From Flaveria trinervia (Eukaryota; Streptophyta; Magnoliopsida; Asterales; Asteraceae), in the NCBI GenBank assembly GCA_025506515.1, contig CM046458.1, positions 38,307,940 through 38,371,939 of the forward strand: DNA of 64,000 bases, read 5' to 3'. Position 1 is the stretch's first letter, and each line of letters opens with the position of its first letter. A model generated the notes under the pieces. That model was not told the origin of the DNA and made no database searches. It worked only from the letters and a program-made list of their open reading frames with translations. Of the stretch, positions 20,214 to 31,683 are shown piece by piece. The position numbers and the translations under genes were made by a program.

Positions 20214-21110
20214 ATCAAACCGACTGAGATATCCCTAACATACTTGGTCTGATGTAGGAATATCCCCTTTGGTGTTTGATCCACCTGTAACCCGAGAAAG
20301 AACTTCATCTCTCCTATGGCACTCATTTCAAATTCTGCCTTCATCACTGCTTCAAATTCTTTACATAATTCTTCATTCATGGAACTGAAGATTATGTCAT
20401 CAACGTAAATTTGAACCAACAGCAGATCACCATCTTTCTATTTGATGAACAGTGTACAGTCAATTACACCTCTGCGAAATCCGTGTTTCACAAGGTGAGT
20501 TGAGAATTTTTCATACAATGCTCTCGGTGCTTGATGAAGCCCGTATAGAGCCTTATCCAGTTTGTAAACTCTGTCCGATGATATGGATCCTCAATCCTTC
20601 GGGTTTACTGACATACACTATTTCTCAGATTTCACCATGAAGAAATACACTCTTTACATCTAATTGATAGACTTTATCTTCATGTAAGAGGCATAGGCTA
20701 GGAAGATACGGATGCTTCCATTCTCACGAAGGTGCAAAAACTTCAATGTAATCAATTCCCTCAACTTGTTGAAATCCTTGAACTACAAGCCGAGCCTTGT
20801 TCCTGATGATGACACCTTGGTCATCTTTCTTACATTTCAAGACCCATTTGGTGCCAATGACCTTAGCACCTTTAGGTCTATCTACCAGTGTCCATACACC
20901 TATCTTCTGAACTGAAGAAGTTCTTCTTGCATGGCACTCACCCATGCCTCATCATTTAGAGCTTCACTAACGTATTTTGTCTTGAACTGAGACACAAAAC
21001 AATGATAAGCACCATCGTGAAGGTACCCTTTCTCCATTACTGAGGCATAATCAGCTGAATACAGCTGATTTTTGTCTGAACTCCTGATCTGACATCCCCA
21101 ATGACATTGT
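20162..21110 (-). pseudogene. E3 reverse transcriptase
   Basis: Copia RT. Begins with HPLDNVIGDVRSGVQT (about 21110), then GTKWVLKCKKDDQGV and RLVVQGFQQVEGIDY (20945-20724), KLDKALYGLHQAP, and intact VQIYVDDIIF (20419 onwards) with EFEMSAIGEMKFFLG. Stops and frameshifts separate the parts, including one near 20220 at the boundary to RNase H. Confidence 0.9.
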
Positions 21111-22400
21111 CCAGAGGATGATAGACGTTTAGGTGTGATCCAGGAGTGGTGGGAACAACTACCTCAGAATCTAGATTATGAATATTTGGTTCGGTATTTG
21201 AGGCAGTAAGAGTATGAGGTTTCGAAGACTCGGAGGCATCAATGTCAGATGCTTGTGGACTTGCAGTAGGAGGAACCTGTTGCTCCTGAGTGTCCTGATC
21301 ATTTTCCACAGCTTCATCGTCAGAGGAAGAGTTACTTACCTCGAGTGCTCCCCCTGAGTTGGTAGATGAATCACCTTATGAGCCAGATGATGTAGATTCC
21401 TGAGATGGTGTGTTTAGAACATCATACATCATTTTGGCTGCTAACTCATCATCTGATGTGGAGAGAGGGATGTTGAAAGATTTGAAGAAGCCATCATAGT
21501 CGAAAAAGAAAGCTGGTCCTTTTCCAGCAGGTGGAGTGGTGTATCTCTGAACATCGACATACACCACACCTATACTTGACCTGTTGAGTTGTTGTAAACT
21601 CTCTTATTCGGTATGTTGTATCCTAGGAAGATGCCCTCTTCTGCCTTCTCGCAAAACTTCCCATCCTGAGTTTTCTTTAGCAGCGTGCATGGTGCTCCAA
21701 ACGGTTCGAGATACTCCAGATTTGGTTTACGTCGTTGAAGTAACTCGTAACACATCTTGCCATGATGTTTTACTACCAGAACTCGATTTAACGTGTAACA
21801 TGCATTGGCTACCGCCTCATTCCAAAATTGGATAGGCAGTTTCGAGTCTGCTAGCCTTGTGTGTACGGTCTCTTTTAAGTTGCGGTTCTTTCTCTCAGCA
21901 ACCCCGTTCATCTGAGGATTGTAGGCGGAAGTGAACTGGTGCACAATTCCCTTTTCTTTGCAGAAAGCCTCCATCCATTGGTTCTTGAACTTGGTTCCGT
22001 TGTCTGAGCGCACTTGTCTTACCTTCAGCTTGTAAAGAGACTCTAGTGTAGTTACTAGTTCTTTGAATGACTCAAAAGTTTTTTATTTTGATTTCAGAAA
22101 CATTACCCAAGAGAATCTTGAGTAGTCATCAGTAACTACATAGCAGTACAAGTCACCTGTGATGCTTCTTGTACTGACTGGACCAAACAGACCATGTGAA
22201 GAAGCTCAAGAGGCAGTTCTATAGAAATTAACTTTCTTTGGCTTATGAGACTTCTTTGTCTGTTTTCCTTTCTTGCTGGCGACACAAAAATCCAGGAGTT
22301 GAAGTGTTTGACGTTTACTCCCCTCACTAGATCATTCTGGATCAAGTGGTTCATCTTCCATGGATTGATGTGCCCCATTCTCCTATGCTAGGAGATTGAA
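21111..22400 (-). pseudogene. E3 integrase and GAG-pre-integrase
   Basis: In order: HHCC-type pre-integrase part (MGHINPWKMNHLIQNDLVRG, frameshifted before the Cys pair), integrase first Asp in TDDYSRFSW, an in-frame stop after LKSK, second Asp in RSDNGTKFKNQW, Glu in NGVAERKN (22013-21570), then a C-terminal linker with FFFDYDGFFKSFNIPLS and an acidic Ser-rich stretch (21567-21111). Catalytic D,D,E residues are all present. Confidence 0.9.
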
Positions 22401-22639
22401 TCCTTCTCGGTAGCTTTTGACAGGAAGCACTGTACTTGATGATCCGTTATGGAGGCATTCGATAGATCCAAGACATAAAGGTCATTATATCTTGAGGCTG
22501 ACATTAATACTTGTTCCTCTGGAATCATATAGTCCTTTTTCAGGACATAGCACTTTTGTTATCAAAAACTACTTAAAGCCTGTGTCACAAATTGGGACAC
22601 AGAAAGTAAATTGTTTTGAAGTTGTTGAATGTAGTTTAC

Positions 22640-22850
22640 CTTAACAAACTTTACTTTCTTGTTCCCTACCTATCCTTGAGCTGTGATGTACCCTCCTTTA
22701 TTCCCTGAAAAAGAAACATGACCTCTTTTGATTTGATTGACGTTTGATAGGAGTGCCCAGTTTACTGTCATGTGCCGTGATGCTCCGCTATCTACAATCC
22801 AAGTATTTGTTTCAACACTATAGCAAACACCCTACACATTCAATGGAAAT
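22640..22850 (-). pseudogene. E3 aspartic protease
   Basis: WIVDSGASRHMTV with catalytic Asp codon at 22790-22792. The flanking sequence is frameshifted, so limits are rough. Normal order: between the nucleocapsid part and pre-integrase. Confidence 0.82.
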
Positions 22851-22859
22851 GATTAGTTA

Positions 22860-23908
22860 AGGTGAGGGACCACCCAAGCCTTAACCGGCTTGGGTGTCCT
22901 AGAGGCATCACACATCATAAATTCAACCCATTGGCCTTTGAGGGTGAAGGAAGATCAACTGTCTTATTGTCTCATTATTAGATTCATGGATAGATTTCTC
23001 TTTCCATAAGCCAGTCTTATGCAAGGCCTGTTTGTGATAAACAATGACTCGTTGATAGGTTGAACTTTAGGTTCACTGACTCGTTTTGGTGGAGTCATGG
23101 ATCTTTTTTTGGAAGGCTTAGTGTTGTAAAGTTCAACCTTCTTCTTTGGCGTCTATAATAAGGACAATAAGACGCAATGTGACCATACTTTCCACAGTTG
23201 TAGCATGATCTGCTTTCAACTTGACGATTTACCTGATTCTGTGGAGAAGTATGTGATATACGAGTGACTTTATTTTGTTTAGGTTTTGTCACTTCTTGTT
23301 TAGATGTTTTATCTGGTTTAACAAAATTTATTGTTTGAACATTTTTAACATCTTTACCTTTTTGTTTCTCTGGACTTAGGCATGAAGCACGTGGGTGGTT
23401 AACATGTTTGGTCTTTTTGGGTTCAAAATTAGACTTGATTGACCCAGACTTAACTTAACCTGTTCAAATTGTTTGTCCAGATTGACACAAGGCATTTTAC
23501 CTTGTGATTTTGAAGTGGCCTCCTCTAGTTTAGTGCCAAATTCAATAGATGTACATGTGGTATCTAGTCACTTACTAGAGTAGTGGTCACCACATGATCC
23601 TTGATTGGTTATTATTGATTGGTTTAATTTTTGCATACATCAAGGTCTCATGTGGTGGTGAAAACACTTTATATCCCAAGCCCTCCCCATTATTGTGCTC
23701 TCTCACTAAGTGTTGGACAATGTGGGATGAACTTGTCCAACTATGCAGTTTTTGTTTTAGTGAATTTACTTCTACCTCTAAAACTGCTTTTTGTTTCTTA
23801 GTGTCTTCAAGGGAGTTTAGATTGAACTTAATGTCATTAGCTTGGTTAAAGGCTACAACTTCAGTTTCCCTAAGCTGTTTGTTCAAAAGTTTTATCTTTT
23901 CTTTATAG
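22860..23908 (-). pseudogene. E3 coiled coil and second zinc knuckle
   Basis: A Lys/Glu/Gln-rich probable coiled coil (23886-23587: KKQKAVLEVEVNSLKQKL) is followed by a CCHC zinc knuckle CYNCGKYGHIASYC (23292-23095; spacing C-X2-C-X4-H-X4-C intact). The element thus has two knuckles, one in Gag and this one just before protease. E5 has the same order. Confidence 0.78.
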
Positions 23909-24002
23909 TTGTGCTTATTTTGTTTTAGGACTCTATTTGCTTCAATGCATAGTTGTAGGTCCTTTACTAAGCTATCATTATGGTCTAGTAACCTAGCAAA
24001 TT

Positions 24003-25663
24003 TTAAATCAATGCTTTCCTAAATTTATTACAATCAGAACAAGCATGATTATTGAATAGTTGGGTAGTAGAACTTACCTTAGAGGGAGTGGTTGAATCAG
24101 CCATGAAAGCAGTGTTTGACTTCTCTGGTTTTGGTGATTCTGGACTTGTTGTACTTGTCTTTTCTTCAGGTAGGTGATCAACTACTGTTGCAGATTCTTC
24201 AATGTTTGATATCGCAAGCTCCACTGCAATATCACCCTCACTTGCTGAGTCGTCATCTAAGTCCTCGACACTAGCAATGTTGGATTCTCCTGGAGACACA
24301 AACCGAAAGCTCCAATATTGTCCTTCATCATCATGAGCTGTTAAAGCTTTAGGATCCTTGCTCGATGAAGTAGGGCTGTTAGTGGGCTTCTCCTGACGAG
24401 AGAAAGATGAGAATGGATTCCCATTTCCCGTCTTTTGGGCTTCACACATTCACGTTTGAAGTGCCCCTTTTCCCCACAGTTGAAGTAGGTAACCTGGATT
24501 TGTCAAAACCAAAAGTTGTGTCCTTAGTGGCAATCAGATTCTGTCCAATCTTCTTGAGAAACTTCTTTGCTCTTCGAATAGCACTTGCTAAGGCCCACAT
24601 TATGTCCATCCGTTCCAGTCTGTCTTATCAACCTGCTCGTAGTCCTCGTCTGCCAGATGGCAGTTCCCAATTTTCCCAGCAACTAGTCCGTCATAGGAGT
24701 GGACTACCACTACTAAGAGGTCCATGTGTTCCTTTGCTACTTCAACAGTCACATTCCCGAGATTCTCGGTCTTCAGTTTTGTAGCATTTGCTTCAGGTGC
24801 AATGTATTGGGTACCAAACGACCCTGACGTGTCAGATCCTGAAGAAGAGGCTTGAGATGGACCAGCGGAAATCAAAACAAACGCCATTTGTAGTGGCGCT
24901 CTAGAAGTTTTGGCTTGAGGAGTTGAGTTGTACAAGGCTGGGTTCTGATCATAAGTAGGCTTTTGTGCCCTGTACTTCATCCTCAACTCCTCCTCCCGTA
25001 GTTTCAGAATGAAGTCATTGATGTCTAACTTCGCGAGCATATCATTCTGTCTGAGGTTGGAGACAAATGAACTCCACTTTTTGGGCAAACCATCTGCAAA
25101 GTTTGAAACTTTGTCTTCCATAGACGTAGTAACTCCATGAGTGTGAAGCTCACTCATCAGATGGTAAAAACGATCAATAACATCGTCTAAGCTCTCTTTT
25201 CCCATTGACGAGAAGTTGTCAAACTCCTTTTTCAATGCTTTGGCCTTCAGAGCTTTCAATGATGCATTTCTCTCATATCTCTTTTTCAATGCATCCCATA
25301 GTTTCTTTGCTTGCTTGTTCTCAGAAAATTGATGGAAAATGTCCTTTGGAATTGACTGAGTTTGCAATGCATAGACTTTCTTCTCAGTATTGTACTTAAC
25401 CTTTTGTCCATCAGTCATGCCCCCTAATGTAAGTTTGACTCCATCGGCTCCTACAGGCATGTTATACCCCGTTTCTATTGACTCCACAGATTTGGATCTA
25501 CTCCATTCAAGTAGATCTCGAATATTTGCTTCCACTGTGGGTAATCATCTAACGTGATTAGCTTCGGTGGTTTGTTGTGATTCCCCACTTCATTTTCCAG
25601 AAGCAATAAATTCTAGATCCTTGAATCCCTACATGCGGTGAAAGCTGAATACTGATCTTCCAT
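24003..25663 (-). pseudogene. E3 Gag
   Basis: The first ATG (25663-25661) gives MEDQYSAFTACRDSRI, then an in-frame stop, then NKPPKLITLDDYPQWKQIFE, the usual start of a Copia Gag. One base is lost near 25490, after which SIETGYNMPVGADGV runs on to 24600 (KKLWDALKKRYER, DVIDRFYHLMSELHTHG). The first zinc knuckle near 24480 is degenerate (YFNCGEKGHFKREC, first Cys lost). An acidic tail runs to 24003. Particle protein. Confidence 0.9.
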
Positions 25664-26141
25664 TGCTATAAACTTTAAACTGTGGAACAAAACTGCTTTA
25701 CTTGTGAGAATGGAGGTGTGCGATTAGGCTAATCGTGCGATTGAACAATGCGGATAGCTCAAATGTGCGAATGAACCAATGCAGATGAATCAATCGTGCG
25801 AATGGGTAGATGCAAATGAACAATGTGACTAGACAGTTCAATCGTACGAATGAAGGTACAAATGTCCAATCATGCGTATGAGGGATGCATATGAATTCAG
25901 TCAAGCGATTGAGTCAATCGTGCAACTGAAGCTGCTGAAACTTGAAAATTCGTAGGTTTAAGGTATTTTGGACGCAAAAACTTGAATTTTCACTAACCCT
26001 AATTCCGTATGCCGGAAAAAATTAACTTTACGAACCGGAAATGTCTAAGACACTGTTTTACACAAAAAGATTGCGTTTTTAGTGAAAAAACACAATTTTT
26101 GTATAAAAACTGATTGAATTACATGTAAATCAAGAGCCAAA
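25664..26141 (-). other. E3 leader between PBS and Gag
   Basis: Untranslated leader. It includes a further set of family A motifs at about 25700-25930 (CAATCGTGCGATTGAAC and similar), so in this family the motif is also present in the transcribed leader, not only upstream of TATA boxes. Confidence 0.75.
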
Positions 26142-26153
26142 GCTCTGATACCA
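26142..26153 (-). other. E3 primer-binding site
   Basis: TGGTATCAGAGC in element direction, complementary to the 3' end of plant initiator tRNA-Met, two bases from the LTR end. Confidence 0.92.
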
Positions 26154-26155
26154 CT

Positions 26156-26886
26156 TGTTAGGGTTGTGTATTGTACAAAATACTAACTGATCTACGTGTA
26201 TACCGAATCATATAGTGCGGAATCCTATTTGATTGGCGGTCCAATTAGTGAGAACGCACGTAGAAACAATTATGGATTGAATCTAAACGTTCAGAACGAT
26301 TGGTAATCGATCTAGTGCGATCTATGAACTTGGAACAGGTACTTAGAGGTCTCTGGATGGCTAGGGTACGATTTAGTACGTAGGTTTTCGGAGTGTTCTG
26401 TTTTTCCACGATTTAAGTGGTATTTATAGGTTAGGGTTTCTCATTCGGGTGACTGAACCATTAGCATGGTTCAGTCGTGCGATTGAGTCATGCGGTTGAT
26501 TCATTCGCGCGGCTGAGTGTTCAGTCATGCGACTGAGTCAATCTCATGTTACAATCATGTGACTGATCCAGTCTCCTCGTTCAGTCGTGTGACTGGTTCA
26601 TTAGTTGTTCATGCGTATGGTCTATCAGCATGGGCCAATCGCATGAGAACTTCATAAGATTAAGTTTGAATATGTTTCACAATCATTATTTTACTTAAAT
26701 CTATTCAAACAACCCCAAACCTATATAGTTAGTTCAATAAGCGTTATTACACTAAGCAATGATATATTCGACATTATAAGCACAACCACACAATGTATTT
26801 CATTAAGTACCCATGTCATTACATATGTGTAAGACAATAAAGACATTTTACATTAAGCTCAGAAACTAGGTGCACATGTATCTACA
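26156..26886 (-). repeat. E3 5' LTR, inner copy (731 bp)
   Basis: Plus-strand TGTTAGGGTTGTG to GTATCTACA. Adjacent to the PBS, so this is the working 5' LTR. Palindrome array about 26440-26650, TATA box 26419-26430. Confidence 0.92.
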
Positions 26887-26891
26887 AACCC

Positions 26892-27616
26892 TGTATTGTA
26901 TGAAATACTAACTGATATACGTGTATACCAAATCAAATCGTACGGAATCCTATTTGATTGGCGATCCAATCACTGAGAATGCATGTAGAAACAATTATGG
27001 ATTGAATCTAAACATTAAGAATGATTGGTAATCGATCTAGTGCAATCTGTGAACTTGGAACAGGTTCTTAGAGGTCTCTGGACGGCTAGGGTGCGATTTA
27101 GTACGTAGGTTTTCGAAGTGTTTTTTTTCCACGATTTAAGTGGTATTTATAGGTTAGGGTTTCTCATTCGGGCGATTGAACCATTAGCATGGTTCAGTCG
27201 TGCGATTGAGTCATGCGGTTGATCCGTTCGCACGACTGAGTGTTCAGTTGTGCGATTGAGTCAATCTCATGTTACAATCATGCGACTGATCCAGTCTCTT
27301 GGTTCAGTCGTGCGACTGGTTCATTAGCATAAAGTTGTTCATGTGTATGGTCCATTAGCATGGGCCAATCGCATGAGAACTTCATATGATTAAGTTTGAA
27401 AATGTTTCACAATCATTATTTGACATAAATCTATTCAAACAACCACAAACTTATATAGTTAGTTCAATAAGCGTTATTACACTAAGTAATGAAATATTCA
27501 ACATTATAAGCACAACCACACATTGAATTTCATTAAGTACCCATTCTACTACATATGTGTAAGACAATAAAGACATTTTACATTAAGCTCAGAAACTAGG
27601 TGCACATGTATCTACA
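26892..27616 (-). repeat. E3 outer duplicated LTR (725 bp)
   Basis: A third LTR copy, separated from the inner one by only AACCC (26887-26891). It lacks about the last 18 bases of the LTR in element direction but has an intact outer end followed by the target duplication. AACCC could be a remnant of the purine tract AACTCCCCC, suggesting a former tandem element whose second internal region was lost. Confidence 0.9.
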
Positions 27617-28440
27617 AATATGCTCATTAGCAGGAGCATGTTGTTCTTCACCTTGTTCATCAGGATTAATCTGTTGAAGCATCCAAGGTAGAAGAGCAGA
27701 GTGAACTCCACTGTAATAATTTCTAGTATCCCTCTTCTTGATGTATTTATATGACTTAGCATCATAGTGTGGAATATCTAGAACTAGTCCTTCAGCAGCT
27801 AGATTAGGGAATGCTTCATTTATGAGACATTGGATGAACCTTGGGTACATTAAGAATTTGTATCTCCTTCCTTCTTGTATGTTGGATACTAGGCCATTGA
27901 AGACATAAGCTAACATATTGAATGTCCTAATTGTGCATAAAGCACAAATTGCTGATGAAGTAGTAACTGGGATATCATTCTATCATGTTTTCCTTTTAGA
28001 CAAACAGTGTTGATAGATAAGGATCAGAAACCTCCCAGGCAAGTCTACCAACCCCTTCACAATCTGTTTTGCTTCAAAACCTCCTTCATATCCAATCTCT
28101 GCAAAGAAATTAGTTCTATCATCATCTTCTAGCTCATTGGTGCATCTGCATCATCACCAAACTACAGACACCTTCTCATAGTTTCTTCAGTAATGATCAG
28201 TGTATGCTCATCATCAATCCTATCTAATAAAGACCTAACACCATCAGCCTCTATCACTTTAGCAGAGTTCTAGAATGACCTTATGAGTTTCTCATATATG
28301 ATAGGTCTGACAGTGATAGGATAAGGCACTCTTGTTGTGAAGATGAATCTGATTATGTCTCTGAGCCCCTTTGCCTCGGGTACATCAGGATCTAGAAAAC
28401 CACTGACATTATGGAGCTTGCTCCACGAGATATCAGCCAT
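27617..28440 (-). pseudogene. E4 ORF3, N-terminal part
   Basis: ATG at 28440-28438 gives MADISWSKLHNVSGFLDPDV, then PYPITVRPIIYEKLIRSF followed by a stop where relatives have Trp (RSFW), HTLIITEETMRR, GYEGGFEAKQI, and after frameshifts MLAYVFNGLVSNIQEG and FLMYPRFIQCLINEAF (27916-27622). This is the conserved ORF3 N-terminal domain. The frame is cut at 27617 by E3 and continues at 15162. Confidence 0.8.
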
Positions 28441-29076
28441 GTACCCTACATTAAAGGCATATGAGTTAGAATTATGATAGTATATGCACTACTTTAAGCA
28501 GCATTCATCATTTTGACTTTTGAGGGTCAAATGTGAACATTTAAGGATACTGTACCATAGGAATTATTTCAGATTGAGATATTTTCATGAATACTCATTG
28601 TTATTTGATTGTTTATGTTTGAAGCTCAGATTTTGATGTTTTTTACTGTTAATTGGATTTTATTTCAAGTTTTGATTTCAATATTTTCGATTTCATAATG
28701 CACTGTTCATGCCATGAACATAACTTTGAGTTTTTCAGATTGAATCGGATTTTACTAGGTTTGCATGTTCATTGAAGTCGAAAATGTTCATCTTTTCTTG
28801 GAATAAATCTGATTTTGGGTGTTCTTTGTTAACCTAGGTTTCTAAGTTCATTATTAGTTCAAACGTCCGAAACATTAGGTTAACACAATGTAAAATTTTC
28901 ACCTTTTGTTTAATAATACAGTTGTGTAGTATCTAATACGAGGACAAATTAGGTGAAATGAACTTGAATATTTGATTATTAAAGAAGAAGATGATTGACG
29001 AAGAAGAACAATGTTTTCGCTCGTCCCACTATAGAGTCTCTCAAATCTGAAAAGTATTAAATGACCTTTTGAACTT

Positions 29077-29089
29077 GCTTTAAATAGTC
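29077..29089 (-). promoter_or_regulatory. TATA-like box of E4 spacer promoter
   Basis: GACTATTTAAAGC in element direction, directly downstream of the hairpin array. The identical sequence is found in E6 at 56211-56223. Confidence 0.5.
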
Positions 29090-29149
29090 AAAAAATGGCT
29101 TTTACAAAATTTTACAAGTCTCAGAACAAATACGGTTGGAGTTTTAATT

Positions 29150-29900
29150 CACACTGTAGCAAATGCGGATGGTTTTTATACATCCGTATTTGTTAATTGT
29201 TGTAAATGCGGAAGTGAAAATTTAAAGTACTTTGCTATCCGCATTTGTTTACTGTTGTAAATGCGGAAGAGAAAATTTAAAGTACTTTGCTATCCACATT
29301 TGTTTACTTTTGTCAATGCGGAAGAGAAAATTTAAAGTACTTTGCCATCAGCATTTTTTTACTGTTGTAAATACGGAAGAGTTTTAACTTGTGATTTTAG
29401 GCATCCGCGTTTACACATTGTAGCAAATGCGGAAGTTTTGTTACTTCAGTTTTCTTCTATCCGCATTTGTGCACTGTGGCAAATGCGGAAGAACGAAGTT
29501 CATCAGCATTTGTGCACTGTAACAAATGCGGTTGACAAAACTTGTTTAGCATTGCTCACTGTAGCAAATGCGGCAAATCAAACTTTGTCAGCATTTGCTC
29601 ACTGTAGCAAATGCGGTAGAGTTAATTTTCCACATTTACATGATCATCATCCTTTGTGACAGAAGAGATTGGGCACTTTTTTATTCATTTTAAAATTGCA
29701 TAAAGAGTATTGTTAAATGTAAAACAAATGCGGTAGAGCAAATCTTTTTTGGCATAGATTTTTAACAACTTTTCATGTTTTGATTCAAATGGGGTAGAGT
29801 AAAACTTTATCCGCATTGGTTTATCTATGACATAAACAGTTACCCGCATTGGTTACATGCATGGGTTACCTACACTCACATTAACCAATGCACTTACCTG
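29150..29900 (-). repeat. family B hairpin array in E4 spacer
   Basis: Roughly 60-bp units such as ATCCGCATTTGTTTACTGTTG then TAAATGCGGAAG, with the half-sites ATCCGCATT and AATGCGGA(T/A) in opposite orientation about a turn or two apart. The family B LTRs contain the same half-sites. Confidence 0.82.
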
Positions 29901-30240
29901 CATTAAGTTTTGAACTCAATCAAAACTTAATGTTTTCTACTTTTGATTTTTCTTGTTATGAAGGTTGTCTTTGATTAAATTTGTGTCTTATGAAGTTGTT
30001 GACTGTTAAGGTTGTCAATTCTTGCTTGGATTGACTTGTATGTCAGAAGTGATACAAGTTTCCCATTGTTTGACTAATCTTGGACTTTTCATGCTTCCAA
30101 GAATCTGCATAGACTGAGATACTATGGTATAATTTCTGCATCAACACATGCATTTTCTTTTTGTTTTCTTTTTTTTAATTTTTAAGAAAGTATTTTAAGA
30201 TGGAAAAAATCTATATAGATTTAATCAAAAAAATTAAATT

Positions 30241-30252
30241 ACTCCCCTTAAA
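30241..30252 (-). other. purine-tract-like motif in E4 spacer
   Basis: TTAAGGGGAGT in element direction. The E6 counterpart (57221-57230) has the full AGGGGGAGT core, so E4 has lost one G. Possible relic of an ancient 3' LTR border. Confidence 0.5.
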
Positions 30253-30680
30253 GTTTATATCAACGTCTAGATAGAAACTTTAAAATTTTAAAACTTTTTG
30301 ACTATCATGTACATTGATTATCAATAATGAAGAGAAGTATATCTTTTGTTGGGATCATATCAATCTTACATTACACATGTGCATCATTTATGATAAAATG
30401 GACATGTTTATGAACTTGATGATTGAAGGTACGTTTGTCCTCATAAACTCATACCAGGTTGATATTTTGATGCAAATGATATTTATCATGTTTTTAGTTG
30501 ATTTAATTATTCAATATGTACCTTACACACACAAGCATGAAATGATCAACCATCCTTATATAATGCATGGTAGAACTTTTTCACAACTTTCCTTACTAGG
30601 TTACTTAAGTTATGAGAACTCGTTTTCATTGATCCTCATTGGGATTCTTATACTTTTATCCTTTTCATGATGATCCACAT

Positions 30681-31628
30681 TGGGATTCTTTTCACTTCAC
30701 TTTGGAAGGTGATCCATGATAGGATTCTTTTGTTCATTCACTTGGAATGTATTGCTTTTGTAGATTTATCCAATTTGGATGTGTTCCTCGTTGGGAATCT
30801 TTTGGATCCGTACATCTGCACTATATGCTTGTTTTATCAGGTCTTTGCTTAGCAAAACAAAGATGAAACTTGATGTAGGTGAAAGAGATTCATAAAGTAT
30901 CATTACCTAGTGTGTTTAGGTTACTACACACACATGCAATCACATAAGCCAATACATACCTGTACTTTGTGATGAGTGTTTCACTATTGAATAGGATTTT
31001 AATTCATCACTACATGTATCTTCTCTTCCAAGTTGAGCCTACCAACATATCTTGTAAGTCATGACAATATCTGAAATTTTGAAATTAAGCATAGTGTATG
31101 ATATAACGACTGTAATTATATCATTTCCCAAAGATATTCTATTCTTCATAAAATTGGGATTCTTTTCACTTCACTTTGGAAGGTGATCCATGATAGGATT
31201 CTTTTGTTCATTAACTTGGAATGTATTGCTTTTGTAGATTTATCCAATTTGGATGTGTTCCTCGTTGGGAATCTTTTGGATCGGTACATCTGCACTATAT
31301 GCTTGTTTTATCAGGTCTTTGCTTAGCAAAACAAAGATGAAACTTGATGTAGGTGAAAGAGATTCATAAAGTATCATTACCTAGTATGTTTAGGTTACTA
31401 CACACACAGGCAATCACATAAGCCAATACATACCTGTACTTTGTGATGAGTGTTTCACTATTGAATAGGATTTTAATTCATCACTACATGTATCTTCTCT
31501 TCCAAGTTGAGCCTACCAACATATCTTGTAAGTCATGACAATATCTGAAATTTTGAAATTAAGCATAGTGTATGATATAACGACTGTAATTATATCATTT
31601 CCCAAAGATATTCTATTCTTCATAAAAT
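30681..31628. repeat. 474-bp tandem duplication in E4 spacer
   Basis: 30681-31154 and 31155-31628 are direct copies (both start TGGGATTCTTTTCACTTCAC and end TTCTTCATAAAAT). I see only about four base differences by eye. E6 has a single copy (57659-58140), so the duplication arose in E4 or its recent lineage. Confidence 0.92.
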
Positions 31629-31683
31629 TGACTTATTTTTGTGTTTTTCTAGAATTTTGGCTTGTTTTTTGATATTTGATTGA

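Larger units (their letters stand above)
15163..27616 (-). mobile_element. E3: family A Copia element, nearly full length
   Basis: Inserted in E4 ORF3 with a perfect 5-bp target duplication AATAT (15158-15162 and 27617-27621). The uninterrupted site is seen in E6 near 54760. In element direction: an extra LTR (27616-26892), 5' LTR (26886-26156), PBS, leader, Gag, protease, integrase, RT, RNase H, spacer, shortened ORF3, purine tract, 3' LTR. All reading frames carry lesions. Confidence 0.93.
28441..31683 (-). other. E4 pol-ORF3 spacer, non-coding
   Basis: 3.2 kb. In element direction: a 474-bp tandem duplication (31628-30681), a purine-tract-like motif (30252-30241), the hairpin array (29900-29150), a TATA-like box (29089-29077), then a long AT-rich leader ending CTTTAATGTAG-GGTAC-ATG. 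That end looks like a splice acceptor (CAG/TAG type), and AAAAG-GTGAAAAT near 28905 could be a donor; both are kept in E6. Open frames here (for example 29342-29659, 30314-30852) are not protein-like. Confidence 0.7.

Noticed and set aside
29342..29659. Cys-rich plus-strand frame in the E4 spacer
   Set aside because: Product of the family B hairpin repeats read in one frame; composition explained by the repeat unit.
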